Source of the DNA: Planctomycetota bacterium | GTDB taxonomy: Bacteria; Planctomycetota; UBA1135 | Length of the DNA stretch: 64,000 nt | Direction of reading: 5' to 3' | Assembly: GCA_018671175.1 (NCBI GenBank) | Contig: JABHIE010000031.1 | Coordinates: forward strand, 292,128 to 356,127 | In this document: one piece after another, positions 8,470 through 17,632 of the stretch | How positions within the stretch are numbered: the first letter of the stretch is position 1 | Layout of the letters: each line of letters begins with the position of its first letter | Made by a program: the position numbers and the translations under genes | The notes under the pieces: generated by a model | What the model was told of the DNA's origin: nothing | Seen by the model: only the letters and a program-made list of their open reading frames with translations | Databases searched by the model: none

Positions 8470-9329
8470 GCGCTTTTCTTGCGACTTTGCGCATGATCAA
8501 ATTTGAGCACAGCATTTTCGCCTTGCCTTTTGCGATGTCTGGCGCATGGCTAGCGGCGCGCGGTATTCCGGGCTGGCTTGACTTGCTTCTTATCAGCATC
8601 GCTGCGATTTCTGCTCGCTCTGCCGCGATGGCTTTCAATCGATTGGTTGACCGCCGCCTCGATGCAAGCAACCCACGCACCCAAGATCGTGAGTTGGTTA
8701 CAGGGGCGATTTCATCTCGTTTTGCAGCCTTTTTCACTCTGGCAAATGCTGCCATCTTTGTATCAAGCGCATTTTTCTTGGCTCCGATTTGCGGGTGGCT
8801 TTCGTTACCAGTTTTGGTTGTTCTTCTCGGCTACTCATGGCTCAAGCGCCTAACTTGGCTTTGCCATTTTGGCCTCGGTCTTGCTCTTGGTTGCGCACCT
8901 GCTGGCGCTTGGCTCGCTGTCAGCAAAGACTTTTTACCCGGTTGGGACATACCGCTCTGGATGGGCGCTGCCGTGTTGGCTTGGGTTGGCGGTTTCGATT
9001 TGCTCTATGCGATTCAAGATGTAAAGCACGACTTAAGCGAGGGGCTGTTTTCCCTACCCTCTCGCCTGGGCAACCGCGCATCCCGCTGGGTTTCCATGGC
9101 GCTTTTTGTGCTTGCAGTTGCCATCTTTGCCCATGTCGGTCGCTTAGCCGAGCTTTCTTGGCCTTACTCCGTTGGCTTGCTCTGCGTGAGTTTGCTTTTG
9201 TTGACGATGCATTGGCTATTGCGTGGCGGTCGAGAGCAGCACATCCCGCTGGCCTTCTTTCGCGTGAATGCTTGGGTTGGCGTCGTCTATTTTGCCGGTC
9301 TCTGGGGCGCGGTTAGTCTGGGGTCGTGA
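8466..9329 (+). CDS. ubiA: UbiA-family prenyltransferase (MqnP-like)
   Basis: 287 aa integral membrane prenyltransferase that attaches the polyprenyl tail to an aromatic acid. Seen: LRMIKFEHSIFALPFA at the N-terminus; first Asp-rich motif NRLVDRRLDA followed by NPRTQDRELVTGAIS; second motif YAIQDVKHDLSEG; about eight hydrophobic segments. ATG 8466 is the family-consistent start and overlaps the ubiX stop (ATGA); an upstream extension would run through ubiX. The short form with NPRTQDRE resembles the UbiA/MqnP group rather than MenA. With UbiX, UbiD and UbiE homologues this fits futalosine-type menaquinone synthesis. Its stop overlaps the GTG start of holA. Confidence 0.9.
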   Translation: MSAFLATLRMIKFEHSIFALPFAMSGAWLAARGIPGWLDLLLISIAAISARSAAMAFNRLVDRRLDASNPRTQDRELVTGAISSRFAAFFTLANAAIFVSSAFFLAPICGWLSLPVLVVLLGYSWLKRLTWLCHFGLGLALGCAPAGAWLAVSKDFLPGWDIPLWMGAAVLAWVGGFDLLYAIQDVKHDLSEGLFSLPSRLGNRASRWVSMALFVLAVAIFAHVGRLAELSWPYSVGLLCVSLLLLTMHWLLRGGREQHIPLAFFRVNAWVGVVYFAGLWGAVSLGS

Positions 9330-10492
9330 GCTCTCCCCGCCGCAAGGGTCGACCTGGGCCTATCGATGAATACCAGGAACTCCTTCCACTCATTCGTGAG
9401 GGGAAGTTGCCAAAATTGGTCTTATTTTTGACCCCGAATTTTGGCGAGGAAGAGACTTGGTTCTCTGACCAGTTGATGCGCGCCGCTCGCGAGTGGGCCT
9501 TGCAGCAAGACGGCCTCGACCTCATGGATGTCGATGGCCATTCACCTGATTTCTCCGCTGATTCCATGGACGCCTTCCTTGGTTCGCAGTCGTTATTTGC
9601 AGGTCGCCAGGCTTTGATTTTTTCTAGGGCAACGGCCGCTCTAAAAAAATATAAGCGCCTTGCTAAAGCTTTGCTGCAGGCCGTCGAAAAAGAAGGCGGC
9701 CCCGAATGGATTATGCTCCACGCCGAAGGCAAGCAGGCTAGCGCTCTAGTCAAAGAGTTGGTGGCCAGCAAAAGTGCCAAAGTTATTCGATTCCGACGAC
9801 TTTTCGTAGATCCTCCTCCCTGGAACCCTGCCGCAGTTGATCAAAGCGAGGCCGCTAAATTCGCAATCGCACACGCCAACGGTTTGGGCATGCGACTACA
9901 AAACGGCGCTGCCGGCTTGCTCGTCGAAATGTCGGGTGGGCGCCCGGCTGACTTGATGCAGTCGTTGCAGCATTTTCAATTGCTCAATCAACTCCAAGTC
10001 TCCGTCGAAGATGTGCGCGAGGTCACAGCTCATAGCGCTGAAGGTAGCGCCCGCGATTACGCGGATGCGTTGCTCACGGGTGATTCCGCTCGTGCGTTGC
10101 AGCTCTTGGCTAAAGTCCGTGCGCGCGGTCTTCACAGCTGGGATGGCCGGCGCATTAGTCCACGAGATTCTTTCACGATGTTGATTTCCACGGCGATTCG
10201 CGAGAGACGCCAGACAGCGGTCATCCGCGCAGCTGTTGATGGCGGTGCGACCCTAGAAGAAGCTTTAAAGGGGTCTGGTGCTAAGCCGAGTATGCCCGTG
10301 ACCAAGCGCATGGAGCGGCGATTGGCTTTATGCCCATCCAGCCAACTTGAGGCCGTTTTGCATGGTCTGCGACGAGCAGAACATCGCTTGAAAACTGGAG
10401 CATGGCGAGATAGTTTGCGCGTGCTCGAGCAACTTGCCTTTGAAAGTTATCGTAAGTCAGCACCACCTCAGACACGAGGCCGCCGCTCATGA
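9326..10492 (+). CDS. holA: DNA polymerase III delta subunit-like protein (HolA)
   Basis: 388 aa with a GTG start overlapping the ubiA stop (GTGA). HolA is the clamp-loader subunit that opens the sliding clamp. Seen: N-terminal LPKLVLFLTPNFGEEETWF, where delta has a nucleotide-binding-like fold without Walker A; DAFLGSQSLFAGRQALIFSR, the usual delta segment; and C-terminal helical YADALLTGDSARALQLLAKV, also typical. Similarity is lower than for a standard HolA, so the call rests on overall pattern and length. mutL follows with an ATGA overlap, so a clamp loader is coupled to mismatch repair. Confidence 0.78.
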   Translation: MSSPRRKGRPGPIDEYQELLPLIREGKLPKLVLFLTPNFGEEETWFSDQLMRAAREWALQQDGLDLMDVDGHSPDFSADSMDAFLGSQSLFAGRQALIFSRATAALKKYKRLAKALLQAVEKEGGPEWIMLHAEGKQASALVKELVASKSAKVIRFRRLFVDPPPWNPAAVDQSEAAKFAIAHANGLGMRLQNGAAGLLVEMSGGRPADLMQSLQHFQLLNQLQVSVEDVREVTAHSAEGSARDYADALLTGDSARALQLLAKVRARGLHSWDGRRISPRDSFTMLISTAIRERRQTAVIRAAVDGGATLEEALKGSGAKPSMPVTKRMERRLALCPSSQLEAVLHGLRRAEHRLKTGAWRDSLRVLEQLAFESYRKSAPPQTRGRRS

Positions 10493-12228
10493 CCATTCGC
10501 CGCCTTGACCCAATCGTCATGGATCAAATCGCAGCAGGCGAGGTCGTTGAGCGGCCTGCGTCTGTCGTGAAAGAGCTCGTAGAAAATGCCATTGATGCTG
10601 GCGCAACGCGCATTGAGATCTTGCTTCGCGAAGGTGGCTGCCGCCGCATCGAGGTAAGAGATAACGGCTCGGGCATTCCTGCCGATGAGCTGCCTTTGGC
10701 CGTTGCCTCGCACGCTACATCCAAGTTGCGCAAGCCATCTGATCTTGAGGCGATTGCGTCCCTTGGCTTCCGAGGTGAGGCGCTTGCATCGATTGCATCC
10801 GTGAGTCGTTTTGAAATGACTTCGTGCTTGCAAGACTCCCAAGAGGCGTATCGCTTGCGCGTGCTTTTTGGCCGACCTGAAGATGTCGTTGAGGTCGCAG
10901 GTGCTCCAGGCACACGCATCGTGGTTGATGACTTGTTCGCCGAATTGCCGGCGCGTCAAAAGTTCCTGAAGCGGGCTTCAGCCGAGTATGCCCGCTGTTC
11001 AGCATGGGTTGAGCGTCTAGCCTTAGCTCATGTTGGGGTCGGGTTTCGTCTTGAGCATGATGAAAAGCTTCGTCTAGAAATTCTTCCTGAGAGTCCTCTG
11101 CGTGAGCGTTGTGCAAAAGTGTTCGGGCAGGGTTTGAGCGAACGCATGATTGAGTTAGAGCGCAGTGATCCAATGCTGCAAATCCAAGGGCTGGTTGGCC
11201 CACCAGAAAGCGCGCGCCGTGACGCAACTCGAGTGCATCTTTTTTTGAATGGCCGCTGGGTGCGTGATGCCCGATTGCTTCGCGCGGTTCGAGAAGGCGT
11301 TCGTGAATTCGTGCCGCTTGGTCATTACCCAACGCTGTATCTAGCGATGGCATTGCCGCCCGACCGTGTCGATGTCAATGTCCACCCTCAAAAAACCGAG
11401 GTGCGATTTCGTGACGAACGATTGGTTTTTGGCTCGGTCGTCAATACATTGCGCCGCGGTTTGTCGCAATCTTCATGGGCGACGCGCAGGGTCGGAGAAA
11501 TTGGCTCGTCTTCCGTTCAAGAGGGCAAAACGCCTTCCTTTGGTGATTCGAGCCCTTCGCGGGGCTTTCCTGCTCCCAACACTTTCGGTGGGGCGCCCAG
11601 TGTGCCTGTCTCGCAGGCCACGCCGCAATTTGATTTACAGGTGCACCCAGCAGATGTTGGCAAGGGCAAGGTGCTTTCTATCGGCAAGACTTTTCTCGTG
11701 CGCCAGGTTGATGGTGGCATGGAAATTATTGATCAACACGCTCTTCATGAGCGAGTCAACCTCGAAGAACTCCGCCGCGATTTGCAAAATACGGGTGTCG
11801 CCGTACAGCCTCTTCTCGTGCCGGCCTTGGTCGATTTGTCGAGACAAGAGCTTGAGTTGTTGCTCAGTCGTTCTGAAACTTTTCAGCGACTCGGCGTTGA
11901 GATGGAGGCTTTTGGTGAAACTACTCTTGCCATCCGTGCTGTGCCTGCGCGCTTGCAACGATTAGTGCCTGAGCAGCTCGTGCAAGATTTACTTGAAATC
12001 GCGCTCGACCATCGCAAGGCTACGCCCGATCAAATCCAAGAAGAGGCCCTTTTCCGTATGGCTTGCCGTGGTGCCGTGATGGCAGGCGATGACTTGGGCG
12101 AAGAAGCTTTGCGCGATTTGCTCGCGCGAGGTGCTGACTTACCGCAAGACCGCACTTGCGCGCATGGGCGCCCTGTGCGCGTGTTCCTCTCTATGGAAGA
12201 CCTTGAGCGCGCGTTTTATCGGCGCTAA
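10489..12228 (+). CDS. mutL: DNA mismatch repair endonuclease MutL
   Basis: 579 aa. The GHKL ATPase N-terminus is clear: IAAGEVVERPASVVKELVEN, DNGSGI, HATSKL and GFRGEALASIASVS. A variable linker near residues 325-385 leads to the dimerisation/endonuclease domain. DQHALHERVNLE (Asp415 on) is the DQHA(x)2E(x)4E nicking motif, and CAHGRPV (Cys557, His559) is the second metal site. It is therefore an endonuclease-type MutL, as in bacteria that lack MutH. The start overlaps the holA stop (ATGA). The stop shares CTAA with the convergent gene on the other strand. mutS is not in the window. Confidence 0.96.
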   Translation: MTIRRLDPIVMDQIAAGEVVERPASVVKELVENAIDAGATRIEILLREGGCRRIEVRDNGSGIPADELPLAVASHATSKLRKPSDLEAIASLGFRGEALASIASVSRFEMTSCLQDSQEAYRLRVLFGRPEDVVEVAGAPGTRIVVDDLFAELPARQKFLKRASAEYARCSAWVERLALAHVGVGFRLEHDEKLRLEILPESPLRERCAKVFGQGLSERMIELERSDPMLQIQGLVGPPESARRDATRVHLFLNGRWVRDARLLRAVREGVREFVPLGHYPTLYLAMALPPDRVDVNVHPQKTEVRFRDERLVFGSVVNTLRRGLSQSSWATRRVGEIGSSSVQEGKTPSFGDSSPSRGFPAPNTFGGAPSVPVSQATPQFDLQVHPADVGKGKVLSIGKTFLVRQVDGGMEIIDQHALHERVNLEELRRDLQNTGVAVQPLLVPALVDLSRQELELLLSRSETFQRLGVEMEAFGETTLAIRAVPARLQRLVPEQLVQDLLEIALDHRKATPDQIQEEALFRMACRGAVMAGDDLGEEALRDLLARGADLPQDRTCAHGRPVRVFLSMEDLERAFYRR

Positions 12229-13052
12229 TCGGCCTGAGCTTTCCATTCGAGCAAGCGCAGCTCAATGATCCGCGAAGGATAGAGCTCGCTTAGAGATGGG
12301 TATTCTTCGATGATGCGCGGGATGATGCGCCCGTCAAAATCATGCCATCGATTGAGTCGGAAAAGATGAGCTTGAGCCTTGGGCTCTTTTACTGTTTTGG
12401 GCTTTTCTTTTTCGAGGTTCTCAGATTCAGGCTTCGCATCACTCACAGGCAGTGGCAAAGGCGGAAGAATCTCAAGAACCACAGGTAGTCGCGACTCGCC
12501 TTTGAGGTGAATCCGAAAGCGCCAAAGGGTGTCATCTTTAGGGAATAAACCTGCAAGGAGCGTGCCATCAGTCGTGGCTGTCGCGTGAATCTCTTTTGCC
12601 GAGTTTTGCAGACGCGACAAGTCGAGAAGCAAAAGTAGGTCTTGGCAAAGAGTCAGCAACTGGTCAATCTCGTCACGGTCTTGTGTGAACTCATGACCCA
12701 TGAGCAGCACTCGCTCGTCGTCTTCGCCGGTCATCCAGAAATGCCGGCCATCGAAGCCTTTGTGGAGGCGAATGCCACGCTCGGCATCATCAACCAGCAT
12801 CTCGACAACCCCGCCCTTTTGGGTTTGGTAACTCAAGTCAATCAAGACTTCAGAAGGATGCTCACCTCGCTCGCGCAAATTAAGCCGCGTGCGGAAAGAT
12901 GTGATCGGTTTGCCCAGAACGGCTGGGCGAGCGGCTTGAGCCTCGACGATTTCGGCGAATAGAGTTGTCGCGTCAATGGGCGGTAGGGCAATGTTTTGGG
13001 CAGCAGCGAGTAGGAGAATGGAAAGCATTTGGGCGTGGGCTATGGGGGGCAT
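12225..13052 (-). CDS. Hypothetical secreted protein
   Basis: 275 aa. The N-terminus has a hydrophobic stretch (MLSILLLAAAQNIALPP) that could be a signal peptide; ATG 13028 is an alternative start nine codons in. The body mixes strands and helices with KGFDGRHFWM and a leucine-rich helix (DLLLLLDLSRL). A charged KPESENLEKEKPKTVKEP linker precedes a last strand pair. The pattern faintly recalls the LolA/LppX lipoprotein-carrier fold, but this is not supported by any motif. It is divergent from the M16 pair 14 bases away and convergent with mutL, sharing four bases. Function unknown. Confidence 0.65.
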   Translation of the reverse strand: MPPIAHAQMLSILLLAAAQNIALPPIDATTLFAEIVEAQAARPAVLGKPITSFRTRLNLRERGEHPSEVLIDLSYQTQKGGVVEMLVDDAERGIRLHKGFDGRHFWMTGEDDERVLLMGHEFTQDRDEIDQLLTLCQDLLLLLDLSRLQNSAKEIHATATTDGTLLAGLFPKDDTLWRFRIHLKGESRLPVVLEILPPLPLPVSDAKPESENLEKEKPKTVKEPKAQAHLFRLNRWHDFDGRIIPRIIEEYPSLSELYPSRIIELRLLEWKAQAD

Positions 13053-13066
13053 AGCATACGAGGCTC

Positions 13067-14371
13067 ATGGCCTACCTGCAGTCGTCCCCAAGCCGTCAAA
13101 GTATCGCACCTGGTGTGACTTTGATCTGCCTTCCTGATGCGCGATTTAAGCGTGTCGTGTTCCAAGTTCATTTTGATCGCCCCATGTGTGAGCAGCGTTC
13201 GGCTCGCACTTTGCTGCTTCCCGTGTTGCAGCAGGGCACCGAACAGCGCCCCAGACGCATGGATGTCGCGCGCGCACTCGAAGAAAATTATGGCTCTCAG
13301 CTCGGATTAGGTGCAACTCGCGTCGGCGAAAGGCATCGAGTTACTTTTCGCGCAAGCTGGGTCGGCGATTCTTTTTTGCCAGAAGGTGAGAGTTGCTTAG
13401 CTTCGATGGTGCAACTCGGGAAAGAACTTCTTGAGTCTCCTTTGCGCGGTGAAAATGGCGAGGCCTTTCGTGCAGATCTTGTCGAGCGTGAGCGCGCGCA
13501 ACTGATTCGCCAAATTGAGTCTTTACCCGACGACCGCCCTTCATGGGCCGAAGAGCGTTTCTTGGCCTTGATGTGCAAAGACGAGGCTTATGGTCGTTCT
13601 CCTTGGGGCACCAAAGAAACTGTTGCGGCCTTGACCGTTGATGATCTTGAGCGAGCACGCCAAGACATCCTTGGCCACTCAGAAGTTACGATTGTTGCGG
13701 TTGGGCCGATTGAGCCATCAGCCATTGAGCAAGAAATGAGCCGATGGTTTGCCGAAGGCGGCTCTGCGTACTCAACCGAACGCGAAATATGCGCCCCTGC
13801 GAGCACTCCACATGCGCACGCCCTGCGAGAGTTTCGCGAAGAGTTGCCGGCAGATCAGGCTCGCTTTTTGTTTGGCTTTCGATACCAGCCCTCAGAAAAC
13901 GCGCTCTCCCGTGAAGCCATGGCCCTGGCGGCATCTATTTTGGGTGGCGGGTCTCAAGGGCGACTCTTCCGAATCATCCGCGAAGAGCTTTCCTTGGCCT
14001 ACGGGATTTACTCGGGGCTTCGCACCTTAAAAGGCATGCTCGTTGTTGAGGCGGGCATTGACGCAAAGGCCGCACCGCGCGTTAAAGAGGAAGTTTTGAC
14101 CCAGGTTCGCGACTTAAGTGAGAATGGCCCAAAGCAAGGCGAGCTTGATTTGGCGATTGCAGGCTTAATGAATAATTTGCAAGCGGTCGGCGATTCGGCC
14201 TCTTCTCTTGCTGCCTATTGGGAGCGCGAGCATGATCTTGATTTGATGCGCACACCATCCGCGCGCGCGGAAACGGCAAAGCAAGTCACTCTTCAACAAA
14301 TTTCCGAAGCGGCTCAACTATGGCAAGCCGATACGGTTTACCTTTTGGCCGGCCCTGAGCAAGAAGCATGA
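13067..14371 (+). CDS. M16-family peptidase-like protein, non-catalytic (YfmF-type)
   Basis: 434 aa with the M16 insulinase/pitrilysin fold. Where the active-site HxxEH would be, the sequence reads ARTLLLPVLQQGTEQRP, so the zinc motif is missing. Seen further on: IVAVGPIEPSAIEQEM, SILGGGSQGRLFRIIREELSLAYGIYSG (the M16 C-terminal domain R/Y substrate-binding region, intact) and AGIDAKAAPRVKEEV. This is the arrangement of the inactive partner in two-subunit M16 enzymes such as Bacillus YfmF/YfmH or mitochondrial MPP-alpha. The catalytic partner follows with an ATGA overlap, which supports a heterodimer. Substrate unknown; no signal peptide seen. Confidence 0.85.
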   Translation: MAYLQSSPSRQSIAPGVTLICLPDARFKRVVFQVHFDRPMCEQRSARTLLLPVLQQGTEQRPRRMDVARALEENYGSQLGLGATRVGERHRVTFRASWVGDSFLPEGESCLASMVQLGKELLESPLRGENGEAFRADLVERERAQLIRQIESLPDDRPSWAEERFLALMCKDEAYGRSPWGTKETVAALTVDDLERARQDILGHSEVTIVAVGPIEPSAIEQEMSRWFAEGGSAYSTEREICAPASTPHAHALREFREELPADQARFLFGFRYQPSENALSREAMALAASILGGGSQGRLFRIIREELSLAYGIYSGLRTLKGMLVVEAGIDAKAAPRVKEEVLTQVRDLSENGPKQGELDLAIAGLMNNLQAVGDSASSLAAYWEREHDLDLMRTPSARAETAKQVTLQQISEAAQLWQADTVYLLAGPEQEA

Positions 14372-15645
14372 ACATTACCCACACTCTGAAAGACCCGCGA
14401 ATGGGCGAGGAAATTATTTTCGCAGAAGCCTCTAACGGCATGCAGGTCGCAGTATGCCCCAAGCGGGGGTTTTCAGCAGTTTCCGCTCATGTCGGTTTGC
14501 GCTTCGGAAGCACTGATACTCGCTTCCGTAGCCCCGAAGGCGCGATTGTTGAAGTCCCCGATGGTTCGGCTCATTTCTTAGAGCACAAGTTGTTTGAGGG
14601 GCGCGATGAAAAGGTGTTTGAGCGCTTTGGCGCAATCGGTGCACAATTTAATGGCGGCACTGGTTTTCGCTCAACAAATTATTGGTTTGCCTCTTCGGGG
14701 CGTTTCGGAGAGGGGCTCGACATCCTGATGGATTTCGTCCAGAGCCCTTTGATTACGCCTGAGCGAGTTGAAAAAGAAAAAGGAATTATTGTGCAAGAGG
14801 TACGCTCCTATGAAGACAGCGCACCGTATCGTGGTATTTTCTTGCTTCATCGCGCGATGTATACAAACCACCCGATTCGGATGACACCCGGCGGTGCGGT
14901 CTCAGAAGTGCAGCGCACCACGGCGGATGATTTACAGGCTTGCTTTGATGCTTTTTATCGCCCGCATCAATTAAGGTTAGTTTTAGCCGGTGACTTAATC
15001 GTTGATGATGTGCTCGCCCAAGTCGAAGCGCTTGCCGTTGAGGCACGACCGGGTGATGCCGAGCGTCTTTACCCCGATGAGCCCACGGGCCCTGCTGCGG
15101 CTCAACTCGATGAGACTTTCTCTGTTTCGCGCCCTCATGTCTGGATGGGCTGGCGCGACAAAGATGGCCTAGGCCTTGGTGCGCAAGCTTTGCGTCGGCG
15201 AATCACTTCAAGCTTGCTGCTTGATCTCGCGCTTGATGTCAGCAGCCCGCTTCATGAAGAGCTTTACCTCACGGGGCAGACCGATGACAGTCTCAGTTAT
15301 CACTATTCGTCTGATTCCGATTGGGGCCATGCCGTCGTTTCTGGTTTGGCGGACGACCCTGAAGTTTTTGTCAAAGGTGTGCGTTGGGCATGCCAGCGTT
15401 TGGCCGAGCAGGGAGTTAGCGAGGTTGATTTTCAGCGCATTAAACGCGCTTCATGGGGCAATGTCGTTTCGGGCATTCAAACGCCGGGGGCTTTGGCTGG
15501 CACGGTTTTGAATTCAATGCTCAATGAGCAAGAGCCTTTTGCGGTACTCGATGTCCTAAACGATTTAACAAGCGATGAGCTTACGCTTCGGGCGCGCGAG
15601 TTGTTTGATACCGCCCAATCTTCGGTTGCCATCCTTCATTCTTAG
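14368..15645 (+). CDS. M16-family zinc peptidase, catalytic subunit (YfmH-type)
   Basis: 425 aa. Carries the inverted zinc motif SAHFLEHKLFE (HxxEH) and the downstream third ligand region VEKEKGIIVQE. Other M16 features: GAIGAQFNGGTGFRSTNYW, FYRPHQLRLVLAGDL and a degenerate C-terminal half. It is translationally coupled (ATGA) to the non-catalytic partner at 13067-14371, so the two probably form one protease that degrades or processes peptides. No signal peptide is evident, so it is likely cytoplasmic. It ends 17 bases before miaA. Confidence 0.9.
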   Translation: MNITHTLKDPRMGEEIIFAEASNGMQVAVCPKRGFSAVSAHVGLRFGSTDTRFRSPEGAIVEVPDGSAHFLEHKLFEGRDEKVFERFGAIGAQFNGGTGFRSTNYWFASSGRFGEGLDILMDFVQSPLITPERVEKEKGIIVQEVRSYEDSAPYRGIFLLHRAMYTNHPIRMTPGGAVSEVQRTTADDLQACFDAFYRPHQLRLVLAGDLIVDDVLAQVEALAVEARPGDAERLYPDEPTGPAAAQLDETFSVSRPHVWMGWRDKDGLGLGAQALRRRITSSLLLDLALDVSSPLHEELYLTGQTDDSLSYHYSSDSDWGHAVVSGLADDPEVFVKGVRWACQRLAEQGVSEVDFQRIKRASWGNVVSGIQTPGALAGTVLNSMLNEQEPFAVLDVLNDLTSDELTLRARELFDTAQSSVAILHS

Positions 15646-15662
15646 CCCGCTCTGTTGAGCAA

Positions 15663-16622
15663 ATGAATCCCACTCAAACGGCGCAACGGTTTTTTCTCTT
15701 AGGTCCAACGGCCTCAGGCAAGACTGCGATTTCACTTGCGCTAGCACCCAAACTCGATGCTGAGATTTTGTCTTTAGATTCGATGCTGGTTTATCGCGGC
15801 ATGGACTTAGGCACTGCAAAACCGAGTGCTGCCGAGCAGCAGGTCGTCCGCCACCATCTGATTGATTTGGTTGGGCCTGACCAAGAGTATTCGGTCGCGC
15901 ATTTTCGCAATGCCGCTCTTCAAGTTGAGTCTGAGTTGCAGCAGCAGGGTAAACGCGCGCTTTACGCGGGCGGAACAGCCCTTTACTTTAAGGCGCTGGT
16001 GCATGGCTTGCACGAGCTGCCTGCGGTGCCTCATGAGTTGCGCCAAGAGTTACTTGAGCTCGTGTCGCGCCCTGAGAGTCGCGAAGTTTTGCGGGCAGAG
16101 TTGGCAGAGGTTGACCCCCTGTTGTCTCAAAAAATTCACCCAAACGATGACAAGCGTTTGCTTCGCGGTCTTGAAACTTGGCGCACGACCCAGCGGCCGT
16201 TGAGCGTTTGGCAGGCCCAGTGGCGCTCAGAGGATGACCGAGATGGTGGGCGTTTGGCGGGGGTGCCGGCTGTTGCTTTGCGTTGGAGTCGCGAAGATTT
16301 GCGCGAGCGAGTGGCGCGACGCTTTCACCAGATGCTTGAGCAAGGCTTTTTAGAGGAAGTCCGCCAGATCCATGAGACTTGTGGTTTTTCAGCTTCGGCT
16401 TCTCATGCAATCGGCTACAAGCAGGTACTTGCCCATCTCAATGGTGATTGCACTCTTGACGCTGCGATTGAGCGAGCCATCACGCGCACACGGGTTTTAA
16501 TTCGTCGGCAGATGACATGGCTGCGCTCTTTTCCTGATTTACTTTGGGTCGATGTGACGGAACAAGATGACCCGCTAGTTTTGGCCGATCGTATATTCGC
16601 GGCGTGGTCGCCCAAGCTCTAA
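15663..16622 (+). CDS. miaA: tRNA dimethylallyltransferase MiaA
   Basis: 319 aa, normal length. Transfers a dimethylallyl group to N6 of A37 in tRNAs that read UNN codons. Seen: Walker A LLGPTASGKTAIS, DSMLVYRGMDLGTAKPS (family form DSxQxYxxLxIGTAKP), HHLIDLVGPDQEYSVAHF, and YAGGTALYFKAL with GGT-A in place of the commoner GGTGLY. The C-terminus reads FSASASHAIGYKQVLAHL and TRTRVLIRRQMTWLR. The 3' end overlaps the convergent EEP gene by 48 bases. No SD motif precedes the ATG. Confidence 0.94.
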   Translation: MNPTQTAQRFFLLGPTASGKTAISLALAPKLDAEILSLDSMLVYRGMDLGTAKPSAAEQQVVRHHLIDLVGPDQEYSVAHFRNAALQVESELQQQGKRALYAGGTALYFKALVHGLHELPAVPHELRQELLELVSRPESREVLRAELAEVDPLLSQKIHPNDDKRLLRGLETWRTTQRPLSVWQAQWRSEDDRDGGRLAGVPAVALRWSREDLRERVARRFHQMLEQGFLEEVRQIHETCGFSASASHAIGYKQVLAHLNGDCTLDAAIERAITRTRVLIRRQMTWLRSFPDLLWVDVTEQDDPLVLADRIFAAWSPKL

Positions 16623-17567
16623 GTCAACCAACAGCGGCTTGTGGTCAGACAAGCAGTCGGGGCCAACCCTAAAGTTAAGGCAGCGCAGAGGCCCTGAAAT
16701 GAGCATTTGGTCAATGGGTAGCCCAACCCAGAAGTGACCAAATGGGCCCCATGTTGGCGTTGGCCAATGCCCTCGTCGCGTGTCGCGCCAACCCGATTGC
16801 TGAAGATCGGCAAACTCTTGAACCCATGGAGTTGAATTAAAATCGCCCATGGCCAAAGACGCCGATTTTGCTTGTGTGGACTTATGCTCTTTTGCGAGCA
16901 TTTGAGGTAAGCGCTCAAATTGCCTCTTGTGATTGCTCGAAAAGGGAATGCTGAGGTGTGCGCCATGCAAGTGAATCGATCGACCTTGGATTGTGGTCGC
17001 CGTCTTAATCATGGTTGGCCAGCCAGCTCTTGGCAAGCGCGTGCTTTCGAGCGGCGTGCGTGAAGCAAGCAAAAGCTGGTGTGATGGCGAATAAGCAAGA
17101 TGCGGCCAGTTTGCAAGGCGCGGGTTGCCATTATGGAAATCAAAAGGAACTTCGGCGATGCCAAAGAAATCGACATCTTCGTCTGTAAATAAGCCGAGGA
17201 CGAGGTCAAGCGCGTCTGGGTTCCATTGGGCGTTAAACCAGCCGACCCGGATAGGGATGGGCTCAACAAGGTCGGGTTGCGTCAGCGGGGCAAGTGCCGC
17301 AGCGACTATCAGGAAGTGGGTAAACCCCGTAACGCAGAAAAGCAATTGCACCCGGATGGGTCGCCAGAAAGCAGCGCGGACTCTGGGGATACGGAAAAGC
17401 AGAAGGCTAAGGATGGAAGCAATCAGTAAATGAAATTGAAAATGCCCCGTCCAGCCCAAATAGGAAAATGGGTAGAAGGCGTTTAGCGTGGAAAGAGCCG
17501 AAAGGATGAGGAGTAACCCCAACAATTGGCGCAGACATCGACCTGTGTGGCGGGTTTGCGTAGACAC
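16575..17567 (-). CDS. Membrane-anchored endonuclease/exonuclease/phosphatase (EEP) family protein
   Basis: 330 aa. Three hydrophobic segments fill the first ~100 residues. The EEP (DNase I-like) domain follows: RVGWFNAQWNP at its first strand, FFGIAEVPFD with the metal-binding Glu, LHGAHLSIPF, MGDFNSTPW and C-terminal CLSDHKPLLVDLEL. This is the YafD-like arrangement of transmembrane helices plus an outward-facing EEP domain. A metal-dependent phosphodiester hydrolase is expected; the substrate (nucleic acid or phospholipid) is not known. It is convergent with miaA (48-base overlap) and divergent from the SPFH pair. Confidence 0.82.
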   Translation of the reverse strand: MSTQTRHTGRCLRQLLGLLLILSALSTLNAFYPFSYLGWTGHFQFHLLIASILSLLLFRIPRVRAAFWRPIRVQLLFCVTGFTHFLIVAAALAPLTQPDLVEPIPIRVGWFNAQWNPDALDLVLGLFTDEDVDFFGIAEVPFDFHNGNPRLANWPHLAYSPSHQLLLASRTPLESTRLPRAGWPTMIKTATTIQGRSIHLHGAHLSIPFSSNHKRQFERLPQMLAKEHKSTQAKSASLAMGDFNSTPWVQEFADLQQSGWRDTRRGHWPTPTWGPFGHFWVGLPIDQMLISGPLRCLNFRVGPDCLSDHKPLLVDLELGRPRREYTIGQN

Positions 17568-17632
17568 AAGTGAATCATACTAAGGGGGCGAATATTGGCA
17601 TCCAAATGGGTAGGATAGGCGTTAAGTACATC

